From Paludibacter sp. (GTDB lineage: Bacteria; Bacteroidota; Bacteroidia; Bacteroidales; Paludibacteraceae), in contig JAAFGX010000008.1 of the NCBI GenBank assembly GCA_010365115.1, forward strand, positions 1 through 64,000: DNA of 64,000 bases, written 5' to 3'. A model generated the notes under the pieces. It was not told where the DNA came from. It saw only the letters and a program-made list of their open reading frames with translations, and searched no databases. Numbering within the stretch: the stretch's first letter is position 1; every line of letters starts with the position of its first letter. A program made the translations under genes and the position numbers. Shown one piece after another: positions 56,719 through 64,000 of the stretch.

Positions 56719-58305
56719 ATGAAAACACTCTTCAGCAAAATCAATTGCATCGCGATTCTTTTAGTTGTTTTTTCAGTCGTTCCAACGTTTGCTACCAACT
56801 ATTACGTAGATGGGGTGAATGGAAACAACACAAACACAGGCTATTACTCCATTTTGGCAAAACAAACCATTCAATCGGCCGCTAACTTAACAAATCCGGG
56901 CGATACTGTTTTTATCATGAACGGAATTTACCAAGTCACTTCTGTAAATGGGAATGTTTTAAATATGACCCGTTCAGGTGCTGCAGGACAGTATATTACT
57001 TTTAAACCAATGGCAGGGCATTCTCCAAAATTAAAAGCCTCGGGTGGTGCTTGGGAAGCAATAATACTGGATGGTTCGTATGTAATACTAGATGGACTTG
57101 AACTTGAAGGTAATAATGCAAACCTTACGTATACAAATGCTTACCAATCGTGGCAAAACTACGAAAACAACATTAAAGACTGGTCGGTTATTTCTGGGTT
57201 CAACACCAATGGAATTTCGTTTGGAAAAAATGCAACGGTACACCATCTAATTGTACGCAATTGTAAAGTCCACGATTTTCCAGGTGCAGGTATGGGTGGT
57301 GGAAAAGTTGATTATGTTACAGTTGAAAATAATATTGTATACAATAATTCCTGGTACACTATGTATGCCACAAGTGGCATCTCTTTTCTTAATACAAAAA
57401 ATTACGACACCGAAACGGGCTATAAAATAATAATACGGAATAATATTGTTTACAACAATAAAACTACCGTTCCTTGGGAAAGAACAAACGCTTTAAGTGA
57501 TGGGAATGGTATTATTTTAGATGTGAATGTGGGCTATACCGGACGAACTTTGGTCGAAAATAATGTAAGTTACAACAATGGAGGTGGCGGTATACACGCA
57601 TTTAGAGCAAACCATATCGACATTATCAATAATACTGCCTATAACAATGGTACAGTAGTTGGATATCCCGAAATAGATGGTCAGCAATCTACCGATGTGA
57701 AGATATACAACAACATTATGTATGCGCGTACCGGAGGAAATTGCAACGGAAATGATGCAGGTGCAATTTATGACTACAACCTCTATTTCAACGGTTCTGC
57801 ATTTAAAAAGGGAGCACACGATATTACCGCAGATCCAAAATTTATAAATAAGGCATTGGATGGTACTGCCAACTTTCAACTGCAAAACACCAGCCCTGCA
57901 ATTAACAATGGAAGTTCTGTCGCCGGACAATTTACAGCCAATGATATTTTAGGGATTGCTCGTCCTGTAGGCTTCTCTAGCGATATGGGAGCATACGAAT
58001 ATCCCACTGTTAATCCAAACGGTGTTACTCAAATTGATGCTACTAATGATGACGTACATGTTTTTCCTAATCCTGCAAAAGACAAAATAACGGTTAGCTT
58101 TTCAGCAAGATCGGGAGCAAATGTTGCTATAGGTTTATTTGATTTACAGGGACGTTTGCACAGTGCAAAAAACTATACTGCTACCAATGAGGGCACAAAC
58201 TCGGTTGAATTTAGTGTTAATTCATTAAGAAGCGGTATGTATTTATTGAAAGTAACCGGCAATAGCGGTTTAAGCAAAACAACCAAGATTTTTATCAGGA
58301 ATTAA
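56719..58305 (+). CDS. Parallel beta-helix protein with T9SS tail
   Basis: A 528-residue exported protein. An upstream GTG at 56683 is in frame, but ATG at 56719 gives the natural signal peptide (MKTLFSKINCIAILLVVFS...FA-T) and is chosen. Beta-helix opening YYVDGVNGNNTNTGYY, then VPWERTNALSDGNGIILDV and GGGIHAFRANHIDIINNTA, all shared with the protein at 51281. The helix ends in GAYEYP, then a T9SS sorting tail of about 80 residues (VFPNPAKDKITVSFS, IGLFDLQGRL, LRSGMYLLKV). Secreted or surface-attached through T9SS. Last gene of the plus-strand locus. Confidence 0.85.
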   Translation: MKTLFSKINCIAILLVVFSVVPTFATNYYVDGVNGNNTNTGYYSILAKQTIQSAANLTNPGDTVFIMNGIYQVTSVNGNVLNMTRSGAAGQYITFKPMAGHSPKLKASGGAWEAIILDGSYVILDGLELEGNNANLTYTNAYQSWQNYENNIKDWSVISGFNTNGISFGKNATVHHLIVRNCKVHDFPGAGMGGGKVDYVTVENNIVYNNSWYTMYATSGISFLNTKNYDTETGYKIIIRNNIVYNNKTTVPWERTNALSDGNGIILDVNVGYTGRTLVENNVSYNNGGGGIHAFRANHIDIINNTAYNNGTVVGYPEIDGQQSTDVKIYNNIMYARTGGNCNGNDAGAIYDYNLYFNGSAFKKGAHDITADPKFINKALDGTANFQLQNTSPAINNGSSVAGQFTANDILGIARPVGFSSDMGAYEYPTVNPNGVTQIDATNDDVHVFPNPAKDKITVSFSARSGANVAIGLFDLQGRLHSAKNYTATNEGTNSVEFSVNSLRSGMYLLKVTGNSGLSKTTKIFIRN

Positions 58306-58534
58306 TTAGAAATATATGTTTTAGCTCCTTTAATATCAAAAATATCATCCCTATTATTATCACTAGTTCTCAAATAAATTAAGAGTCTATATCTTCTACA
58401 AATAAGAAATTATTTAGATTCTACTACTTAAGTTATATAGCTTATGAACAAGGCAAACGCATTAAAAAATAATTACAAAAAAGATATTAAATATCTGACA
58501 TAGTGTATATTAAACTTGTGTAAGTGAATTTTAT

Positions 58535-58571
58535 TTTAAATATCTATCTGATAATCAGATAGATATTTAAA
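58535..58571. repeat. 37-bp perfect palindrome (18-bp arms)
   Basis: TTTAAATATCTATCTGAT (58535-58552), one A, and ATCAGATAGATATTTAAA (58554-58571) are perfect reverse complements. The last base is the A of the ATG of a transposase-like fragment. Too AT-rich and without a T-tract for a normal terminator; it could be an IS end, a regulator operator or an RNA hairpin sequestering the start. Confidence 0.8.
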
Positions 58572-58747
58572 TGGAAGAAAATAAAATTTTGAAATTAGCA
58601 TGTACCATACCTAAACATAGAATCGATAGAAATAAACTTCATTTATCTACCGATATTGTGTTTATAATCTTTGCAGCATTAATTAGCGGAGCTGATACAG
58701 GGGTAACTACAACAGAAATAATATTTTATATTAGTAGTAAATCATAA
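58571..58747 (+). pseudogene. ISAs1-type transposase N-terminal fragment
   Basis: A 58-codon frame with IPKHRIDRNKLHLSTDIVF and IIFAALISGAD matches the DDE_Tnp_1-associated N-terminal domain of ISAs1 transposases (consensus IPDxR...K.H.L.DI...AxxxGAD...EI..F). The DDE catalytic part is gone; the following sequence has scattered stops. It is thus a dead remnant. Assignment is by pattern only. Confidence 0.5.
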
Positions 58748-58881
58748 AATGCTGAGATGTTTGGGAAGACAATTCGTTCGCACTAGAATATAGAAAATAA
58801 GATACATATCTTTCCCCAATTCCAGCAAGAGCCTCAATTATCTAACATTAACATGAAAATAATAGACAAGTATCTGAATTG

Positions 58882-58965
58882 TTAATAAGTTTTCAATTCT
58901 TTATCTATGTTTTCTTGGGTTACTATCAATTCATCCAATGAAAAGTATTTTCCGAGTTGACTCAT
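58882..58965 (-). pseudogene. M15-type peptidase remnant (endolysin start)
   Basis: Encodes 27 residues, MSQLGKYFSLDELIVTQENI and then DKELKTY before TAA, like the first helix of phage and prophage M15A D-Ala-D-Ala peptidases (YFSLxELxxSQ). The catalytic domain is absent and no continuation was found. It overlaps the stop of the holin-like gene by four bases (ATGA at 58962-58965), the usual coupling of a holin-endolysin pair. Confidence 0.5.
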
Positions 58966-59189
58966 GATTCTTTCTTTTTAAAAAATTGGAGAATAAAAGC
59001 ACACACGCCACCGGCAATGGCTATGTACTTGAGATAAATTGTCGGAATGGCATCTTTGAACTCGTCAGGGAGTGCGATGTAATACATGGGCAGTGCTGCC
59101 AGAGCACCAGAAAGGACTTGAAAGAATCGGGCGAAAGTAGGAGTATCCGCTTTCCACCAGCTGGGCAGTTTAAATAATATTTTTTTCAT
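58962..59189 (-). CDS. Holin-like small membrane protein
   Basis: A 75-residue protein from ATG 59187-59189 (MKKILFKLPSWWKADTPTFA); the frame also extends upstream to 59222. Two membrane helices: FFQVLSGALAALPMYYIAL and YLKYIAIAGGVCAFILQFF, then a short charged tail (KKKES). Typical of small phage or prophage holin-like proteins of Bacteroidetes. Translationally coupled to an M15 peptidase start that is now truncated, so the lysis pair is dead or the protein has no partner here. Confidence 0.6.
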   Translation of the reverse strand: MKKILFKLPSWWKADTPTFARFFQVLSGALAALPMYYIALPDEFKDAIPTIYLKYIAIAGGVCAFILQFFKKKES

Positions 59190-59222
59190 ACAGTTGATTT
59201 TTCTTGTGAAAATACAAGTCAA

Positions 59223-59639
59223 TCACCAGTTTAATAAATATATAAATAATGCTAAACAGTCCTTTTTGATGCTAAGGAACTAAAGATTGAAAATCCAATT
59301 TAGCTCTTTTATTGGGAATGGATTATTTTGAGTTACTTCAATAAAAGGAGAAAGTAATTAATTACTTGAAACAACAGCTAAAAATTGATATTGGATGCCA
59401 TTTGGAGAGTTTTTTTTACTAAAAAAGTGTATGTTGCCTGATATATATATTGAAGCCGTAAAACAACAATATGATTTGATTGATTCTGATCTTGATTTGT
59501 GGGACAAGCTAAGTCATTGATTATATAATACTTCAATTTGTATTTATTTGTGTTTTACGCAATATATTGTTTTACTATTGTTTTACTAATGCAAATAAAA
59601 AAGGCTTACAAATAAATGTAAACCTTTAATTTTCAGCAG
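59223..59639. other. 417-bp gap before tRNA-Pro
   Basis: Nothing firm is coded here. A 29-codon frame at 59431-59520 on the plus strand is too short and unlike any known family. The DNA lies just 3' of the tRNA gene, where integrated elements would begin, and together with 58306-58965 it forms a strip of degraded mobile DNA. Confidence 0.45.
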
Positions 59640-59715
59640 TCGGGATGACAAGATTCGAACTTGCGACCACTGGTCCCCCAGACCAGTACTCTAAACCGGG
59701 CTGAGCTACATCCCG
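59640..59715 (-). tRNA. tRNA-Pro (GGG anticodon)
   Basis: The minus strand folds as a cloverleaf: acceptor CGGGATG/CATCCCG with discriminator A at 59640, D arm with GCTCAG, anticodon stem CTGGT/ACCAG around loop CTGGGGG giving anticodon GGG, and a T arm with GTTCGAATC. CCA is not encoded. A -7-like TACTTTTG (minus strand, 59733-59740) lies 17 bp before it. Its 3' end faces the phage-like remnants at 58882-59189. Confidence 0.92.
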
Positions 59716-59732
59716 CTGATTTTTTATTGGCA

Positions 59733-59740
59733 CAAAAGTA
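59733..59740 (-). promoter_or_regulatory. Putative -7 box of tRNA-Pro
   Basis: Minus-strand TACTTTTG fits TAnnTTTG and sits 17 bp upstream of the tRNA. A -33 TTG at standard spacing was not seen. Confidence 0.4.
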
Positions 59741-59798
59741 ATTAAAATTCTTTTACGAGTAATTTTCAAATTGTTTTTTTTCTCGCTATTGGTTGCTT

Positions 59799-61226
59799 TT
59801 ACATTAAAGGACTGAAAAGTCTTGCAAAAGATTCTTTCATTTTTTGGCGTCGAGTCCGATTGCTCCAAACGTCTAAACTAAGTTCTTCGCATTTTTCCAT
59901 ATCTTCAAAAAAAAGTTTTTTTAAATGAAATGCAGTTTTCTTTTCGTATACAAATACATTGGCTTCAAAATTCTGAACAAAACTTCGTTCGTCCATATTG
60001 CATGAACCCACAATAGAAATAAAGTCATCAATAACTATTGCTTTGCTGTGAAGAAATCCTTCTTTATAACGGAAAACTTTAACGCCAGCTTCCAGAGCTT
60101 TTCCTAAATAACTACTTGTACTTGCATCGGAAAGTTTTGAATCAGATCGTAAAGGAATCATTAAACGAACATCAATTCCACTGAGTGCTGACATTTCAAT
60201 GCAAGACGCAATTACTTCAGTGGGCATATAATATGGAGAATGAATGTAAACATATTTTGTGGCTGACATAATGGCTGAGGCAATTCCCTGCATGATGGCT
60301 TCCCAATCGGTATCGGGTCCACTATTTACAATCTGAATCAAATTTCGATCAAATGTTTCAGGTTCAGGGAAGTATTTTTTTCCTTCAATTAGTTTTCTGT
60401 CTACAAAATACCAATCAATCATGAAGAGTAGTTGTAAACCATGAACTGCTGCACCTTCAATGCAAATAAAAGTGTCGCGCCAAATGCCTAATTTATTTCC
60501 GTAAATATATCGGTCAGCAATATTCAAACCCCCTGTAAATCCAGTTTTTCCATCAATTACAACCAATTTGCGATGATTACGATAGTTTATTTTACTGCTT
60601 CTGGATATTTTCCACCGAAAAGGCAAAAATGGACGCACATATACACCTGCATCTTTTAAGGAATTAAGATATTTTTTTGATAAATGAAAACTCCCCCAAT
60701 AATCATATATCATTCTTACACGGATACCTTCTTTTGCTTTTTGAATGAGTAATTCTCGTAATTTGTTGGCAATTATATCATCATCAAATATAAAAAACTC
60801 AATGTGAATATGATCTTTAGCATGTTGAATTGCGTTAAAAAGTGCTTCAAACGTTGTAATCCCAGTAGATAAAACTTCTACTTTGTTAAATGCATAACCA
60901 GCTGACTCACTATTTTTATATAATAGGTTGACTAAATTCAACTGATTGTTATCAATCAGATTCGAATCTAATTTATTTATGTCGAATAATGCAACTTGTC
61001 GTTCAGTAACCCGGCGGATACTTTTTTTTGAAATTATCTTTTTTTTCCTATAATCCTGTCCCAATAACAGATAAAAAAACATTCCCACAACCGGCAAAAA
61101 AAGCAATACCAAAACCCACGATAATGATTTCACAGGATTACGATTCTCCATCAATAAAACCGTTATGGTACTTATTGTTGTATAAACATATAAGATAATA
61201 ATAAAGATAGCTAAAATTCTTGTCAT
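59799..61226 (-). CDS. cls: Cardiolipin synthase (PLD family)
   Basis: A 475-residue membrane enzyme. Two N-terminal helices (about 3-25 and 35-55, VLLFLPVVGMFFYLLLG) anchor it; two HKD motifs follow, HRKLVVIDGKTGFTGG from 218 and HSKAIVIDDFISIVGS from 393. It condenses two phosphatidylglycerols (or PG with PE) into cardiolipin. Length and layout match bacterial ClsA. Stand-alone gene between tRNA-Pro and ribD, with about 60 bp to ribD. Confidence 0.92.
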   Translation of the reverse strand: MTRILAIFIIILYVYTTISTITVLLMENRNPVKSLSWVLVLLFLPVVGMFFYLLLGQDYRKKKIISKKSIRRVTERQVALFDINKLDSNLIDNNQLNLVNLLYKNSESAGYAFNKVEVLSTGITTFEALFNAIQHAKDHIHIEFFIFDDDIIANKLRELLIQKAKEGIRVRMIYDYWGSFHLSKKYLNSLKDAGVYVRPFLPFRWKISRSSKINYRNHRKLVVIDGKTGFTGGLNIADRYIYGNKLGIWRDTFICIEGAAVHGLQLLFMIDWYFVDRKLIEGKKYFPEPETFDRNLIQIVNSGPDTDWEAIMQGIASAIMSATKYVYIHSPYYMPTEVIASCIEMSALSGIDVRLMIPLRSDSKLSDASTSSYLGKALEAGVKVFRYKEGFLHSKAIVIDDFISIVGSCNMDERSFVQNFEANVFVYEKKTAFHLKKLFFEDMEKCEELSLDVWSNRTRRQKMKESFARLFSPLM

Positions 61227-61288
61227 GCTGTTGATTTATTATCAATGTTTTAACTTCAAATGTCTACGAATTTAATAAATGTGATTTT

Positions 61289-62347
61289 TTATGAAATGCT
61301 GATTTCTTTTGGATTTTTAAAAAACAACCATTCATGGTTTTCAATTGTAGTTGCCTTTATTGGTAAAAGTGATATGTTGGGAGCTGATATTCCAACTTCA
61401 ACTTTTTGATTGGAAACTTCCACATTAGCTTCATCCCATAGTCCCGACTCTATAAAATTGTTTAATAATTTGGCACCACCTTCTACGAGTACTGAATGGA
61501 TATTCTTTTCAACCAATTTCTGCAGAATAGTTTGTAATATGTTCTTGTCAAATTTAATCGACTCAAATTCAACGTTTTTTTGATTTGATTTTATTATATC
61601 TGTGAAAACAATTGTTGGAACAATTCCATCAAAAATATGATAATCAGTTGGAATTCTTCCCTGACGGTCAATGGCAATTCTAATTGGGTTTTTACCAGAC
61701 CAATTCCGTACTGTCAACGATGGATTGTCAAGCACAACAGTATTAGTACTTACCAGAATCGATTGATTCTCGGAACGCATTTTATGAGTTAACTGTTTGG
61801 TAATTTTATTCGAAATCTGTAATGGAGCTTGTGAGCTATCAGTTCTTACTCTATCAATAAAACCATCTTGTGTTTGTGCCCATTTCAATAAAACGTAAGG
61901 TCGTTTTTGTTCTTGAAAAATAAAGAAACGTTTATTTAACTCTCTGCATTCAACTTCCAATATACCACAGATAACTTCTATTCCAGCTTTTCGCAATATT
62001 TCAACTCCTCGCCCTGAAACTTTTGGATTTGGATCCAAAGTGCCAATTACAACCCTGGGAATTCCATGTCTCACAATTAAATCGGCACATGGTGGAGTTT
62101 TTCCATAAAAAGAGCATGGTTCCAGATTTACATACATCGTGGATTTTTTAAGCAATTCTTTATTTAAAACTGAATTTATTGCATTTGGTTCAGCGTGTGC
62201 ATCACCAAAACGTTGGTGATAGCCTTCTCCAATAATTTTATTGTCGCATACCAAAACTGCCCCAACCATTGGATTTGGAGCTACAAAACCTCCACCATAA
62301 TGTGCCAGTTGCAAACAGCGTTGCATGTATTTTAGTTCAAAGTCCAT
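61289..62347 (-). CDS. ribD: Riboflavin biosynthesis deaminase/reductase
   Basis: A 352-residue bifunctional enzyme. The frame reaches a TTG at 62353, but ATG at 62345-62347 (MDFELKYMQRCLQLA) is the right start. Deaminase domain 1-145: zinc motif HAEPNAI (His51, Glu53) and NLEPCSFYGKTPPC (Cys78, Cys87 as ligands). Reductase domain about 150-350: RPYVLLKWAQTQDGFI and VLVEGGAKLLNNFI. Catalyses the second and third steps of riboflavin synthesis from GTP. Divergent from prmC, separated by about 80 bp. Confidence 0.95.
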   Translation of the reverse strand: MDFELKYMQRCLQLAHYGGGFVAPNPMVGAVLVCDNKIIGEGYHQRFGDAHAEPNAINSVLNKELLKKSTMYVNLEPCSFYGKTPPCADLIVRHGIPRVVIGTLDPNPKVSGRGVEILRKAGIEVICGILEVECRELNKRFFIFQEQKRPYVLLKWAQTQDGFIDRVRTDSSQAPLQISNKITKQLTHKMRSENQSILVSTNTVVLDNPSLTVRNWSGKNPIRIAIDRQGRIPTDYHIFDGIVPTIVFTDIIKSNQKNVEFESIKFDKNILQTILQKLVEKNIHSVLVEGGAKLLNNFIESGLWDEANVEVSNQKVEVGISAPNISLLPIKATTIENHEWLFFKNPKEISIS

Positions 62348-62392
62348 AATCAATGTTTATTAAAATCAAACTTATTACTTCAATTCGTTTTC

Positions 62393-62423
62393 TTGTAACT
62401 CGTAACTAATTTTTCTATCTTTG
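62393..62423 (+). promoter_or_regulatory. Promoter of prmC, near-leaderless
   Basis: TTG at 62393-62395 and TATCTTTG at 62416-62423, 20 bp apart, match the Bacteroidetes -33/-7 consensus well. The start codon at 62431 lies only 7 bases after the -7 box, so transcription would begin at or near the ATG. Confidence 0.6.
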
Positions 62424-62430
62424 CAAAATT

Positions 62431-63282
62431 ATGCAAAATGTAATTCAACATATTCAATCTGAACTTCGGGGTCATTATCCTGAAAACGAAATTAAGAGTT
62501 TTTGTAATCTTATCATCCAAAAATTAACGGGATTTTCACGAATTGAAATTTTAGTTAACAAAAATACGAATTTTTCTGTTGAAAAACAGCAAGATGTTGA
62601 AAAAATTATTGAAAAATTAAAAAAACAGGTTCCCATTCAATATATTTTAGGCGAAACAGACTTTTATGGACATACATTTAATGTGAATGAATCGGTTTTA
62701 ATTCCTCGTCCCGAAACTGAAGAGTTGGTGGATTGGATTCAAAAAGATAATAGTTCAAATCAAATAAAAAACATTTTGGATATTGGAACAGGAAGTGGTT
62801 GTATCGCAATATCCTTAAAACATATTTTTACAAATGCAGTGGTTGATGCATTTGATATTTCAGAAACAGCTTTAGTAACAGCAAAATCAAATGCTCGGCG
62901 CAATAAAGTAAATATTAATTTTATAAAAGCCGATATCTTAAATGCACCAAAATTTAATAAAAAATGGGACATAATTGTTAGTAATCCGCCTTATGTTACT
63001 GAATTTGAAAAAAATGAAATACTACCCAACGTATTAGAGCATGAGCCGCATCTGGCATTGTTTGTTCCAGATAATGATCCATTGCTTTTCTATCGTAATA
63101 TTGCCAAATTCGCTCAAGAATATTTGGGTCAAAACGGAAAACTGTATTTTGAAATTAATCGGGAGTTTGGTATGGATTGTATGAACTTATTGACTAATAT
63201 GGGTTTTAGTGACGTAGAATTACGAAAAGATATTTCAGGAAATGATCGAATGATTAGAGCAATTCTTGATTCTGAATTATGA
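62431..63282 (+). CDS. prmC: Release factor glutamine methyltransferase
   Basis: A 283-residue SAM-dependent methyltransferase. N-terminal helical domain about 1-85, then IPRPETEELVDW at 91-102, SAM loop LDIGTGSGCIAIS at 116-128, and the catalytic NPPY motif at 185-188. It methylates the Gln of the GGQ motif of release factors RF1/RF2. Its stop overlaps the next start (ATGA, 63279-63282), forming an operon with an EamA permease. Confidence 0.95.
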   Translation: MQNVIQHIQSELRGHYPENEIKSFCNLIIQKLTGFSRIEILVNKNTNFSVEKQQDVEKIIEKLKKQVPIQYILGETDFYGHTFNVNESVLIPRPETEELVDWIQKDNSSNQIKNILDIGTGSGCIAISLKHIFTNAVVDAFDISETALVTAKSNARRNKVNINFIKADILNAPKFNKKWDIIVSNPPYVTEFEKNEILPNVLEHEPHLALFVPDNDPLLFYRNIAKFAQEYLGQNGKLYFEINREFGMDCMNLLTNMGFSDVELRKDISGNDRMIRAILDSEL

Positions 63283-64000
63283 TAAAACTGCATAAAGATC
63301 ACCCGTGGACTCATTATTTGTTGTTGCTATTTGGTGTTTTATGCATCTCATGGTCAGCAATACTAGTTAAAATTGCGGACATCAGCGGATTTGGCTCTGG
63401 GTTTTATAGGCTTTTATTTGGAACAATTGGTATTATTCCTGTTTGGTTATATTTCAAAAAACCAATTACTGATATTCGGGGAGTTAAAATAGCTATTATT
63501 TGTGGAATCCTCTTTGCTTGCGATATTGCATTGTGGAACTCTTCTATCATGCTTTCCAAAGCAACTATATCTACATTGTTGGCAAATCTGGCTCCAGTTT
63601 GGGTTGGAATCGGCGCATTACTTTTTATGAAAGAAAAACCCACAAAAATATTTTGGGTTGGAACTACCATTGCCATTTTTGGAGTCACAATTATCATTGG
63701 AATAAACGAAGTAGTGGAAGCTCACTTTAACTTCGGAAATCTATTGGCCATTGTTGCCAGTGTCTTTTATGGAACTTATTTAATTACAGTTCGAAAAGGT
63801 CGTAATTCACTCGATACTTTTTCGTTTACCACCATTTCAATGATAACTAGTACGGTAGTTTTAGGTTTAATTTGTCTGTTAGCATCAACTCCACTTTGGG
63901 GTTTTAACTCAACTACATGGCTTTCGTTGGTTGCCTTAGGATTAGTTCCTCAATTACTGGGTTGGTTGGCTATCAATCAGGCTTTGGGGCATATTAAACC
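63279..64000 (+). CDS. EamA/DMT permease, cut by window end
   Basis: The start is at ATG 63279, overlapping the prmC stop by four bases; the frame stays open to base 64000, so the protein is incomplete at its C-terminus (about 240 residues seen). Opening helix HYLLLLFGVLCISWSAILVK, then repeated hydrophobic helices typical of the 10-TM drug/metabolite transporter family, including the end of the first EamA repeat (WVGIGALLFMKEKPTKIFW). Substrate unknown. Distinct from the broken copy at 45901. Confidence 0.85.
   Translation, partial: MIKLHKDHPWTHYLLLLFGVLCISWSAILVKIADISGFGSGFYRLLFGTIGIIPVWLYFKKPITDIRGVKIAIICGILFACDIALWNSSIMLSKATISTLLANLAPVWVGIGALLFMKEKPTKIFWVGTTIAIFGVTIIIGINEVVEAHFNFGNLLAIVASVFYGTYLITVRKGRNSLDTFSFTTISMITSTVVLGLICLLASTPLWGFNSTTWLSLVALGLVPQLLGWLAINQALGHIK

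Noticed and set aside
59431-59520. A 29-codon frame on the plus strand (MLPDIYIEAVKQQYDLIDS)
   Set aside because: Too short, no recognised family, no promoter; kept only as part of the degraded strip.
59626-59868. An 80-codon frame over the tRNA-Pro region
   Set aside because: It overlaps the tRNA and the end of cls, and its protein has no family features.

Overview
The window looks like a chromosome segment of a Bacteroidetes (most likely Bacteroidales) bacterium. The DNA is AT-rich, there are two tandem SusC/SusD pairs, type IX secretion (T9SS) C-terminal sorting tails, TAnnTTTG-type promoter boxes and a ribD/prmC neighbourhood typical of the order. No species can be named from sequence alone.

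Layout. (1) 1-1117: GC-rich short repeats, a small HTH-like protein and a decayed, frameshifted fragment of a DUF4143 ATPase gene. (2) 1119-36191, all on the minus strand: a very large polysaccharide utilisation locus (PUL). In transcription order it holds two related secreted propeller-like T9SS proteins, SusC/SusD pair 1, SusC/SusD pair 2, a DUF1735/PKD surface lipoprotein, then GH92, a DUF5696/GH101-like hydrolase, GH31, two GH3, GH10, a GH88/105-like enzyme, a GH105-DUF4861 enzyme, an exported RraA-like protein, an exported VOC protein and a heparinase II/III-type lyase. (3) 36716-39526: a divergent membrane-spanning AraC regulator with no histidine kinase, probably the sensor of the locus. 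(4) 40140-58305, plus strand: GH3, a truncated pyruvyl-transferase remnant, ROK kinase, GH42-like enzyme, an EamA permease gene broken by an in-frame amber codon, CE6-type esterase, SIS isomerase, GH38-like enzyme, three parallel beta-helix proteins and another GH3. (5) 58306-59640: a graveyard of mobile DNA (ISAs1-type transposase fragment under a 37-bp palindrome, holin-like gene coupled to a truncated M15 peptidase) ending at tRNA-Pro(GGG). (6) 59640-64000: housekeeping genes: tRNA-Pro, cardiolipin synthase, ribD, prmC and an EamA permease cut by the window end.

How it fits together. Surface lipoproteins and SusC/D import oligosaccharides, periplasmic GH3/10/31/92/105 and the lyase trim them, and the ROK kinase, SIS protein and permease would act on released sugars. 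GH10 plus the PA14 GH3 point to beta-xylosidic linkages, GH92/GH38 to alpha-mannosidic ones, and the lyase/GH88/GH105/RraA/VOC block to unsaturated uronic acids. The target is therefore probably a branched, uronate-containing glycan or several glycans. No sulfatase is visible. The least explained parts are the exported uronate module (1119-8817), the paired propeller proteins (32726-36191) and the kinase-less transmembrane regulator. Several genes are decaying: T9SS tail stops, EamA amber codon, DUF4143 frameshift, pyruvyl-transferase remnant and M15 remnant.
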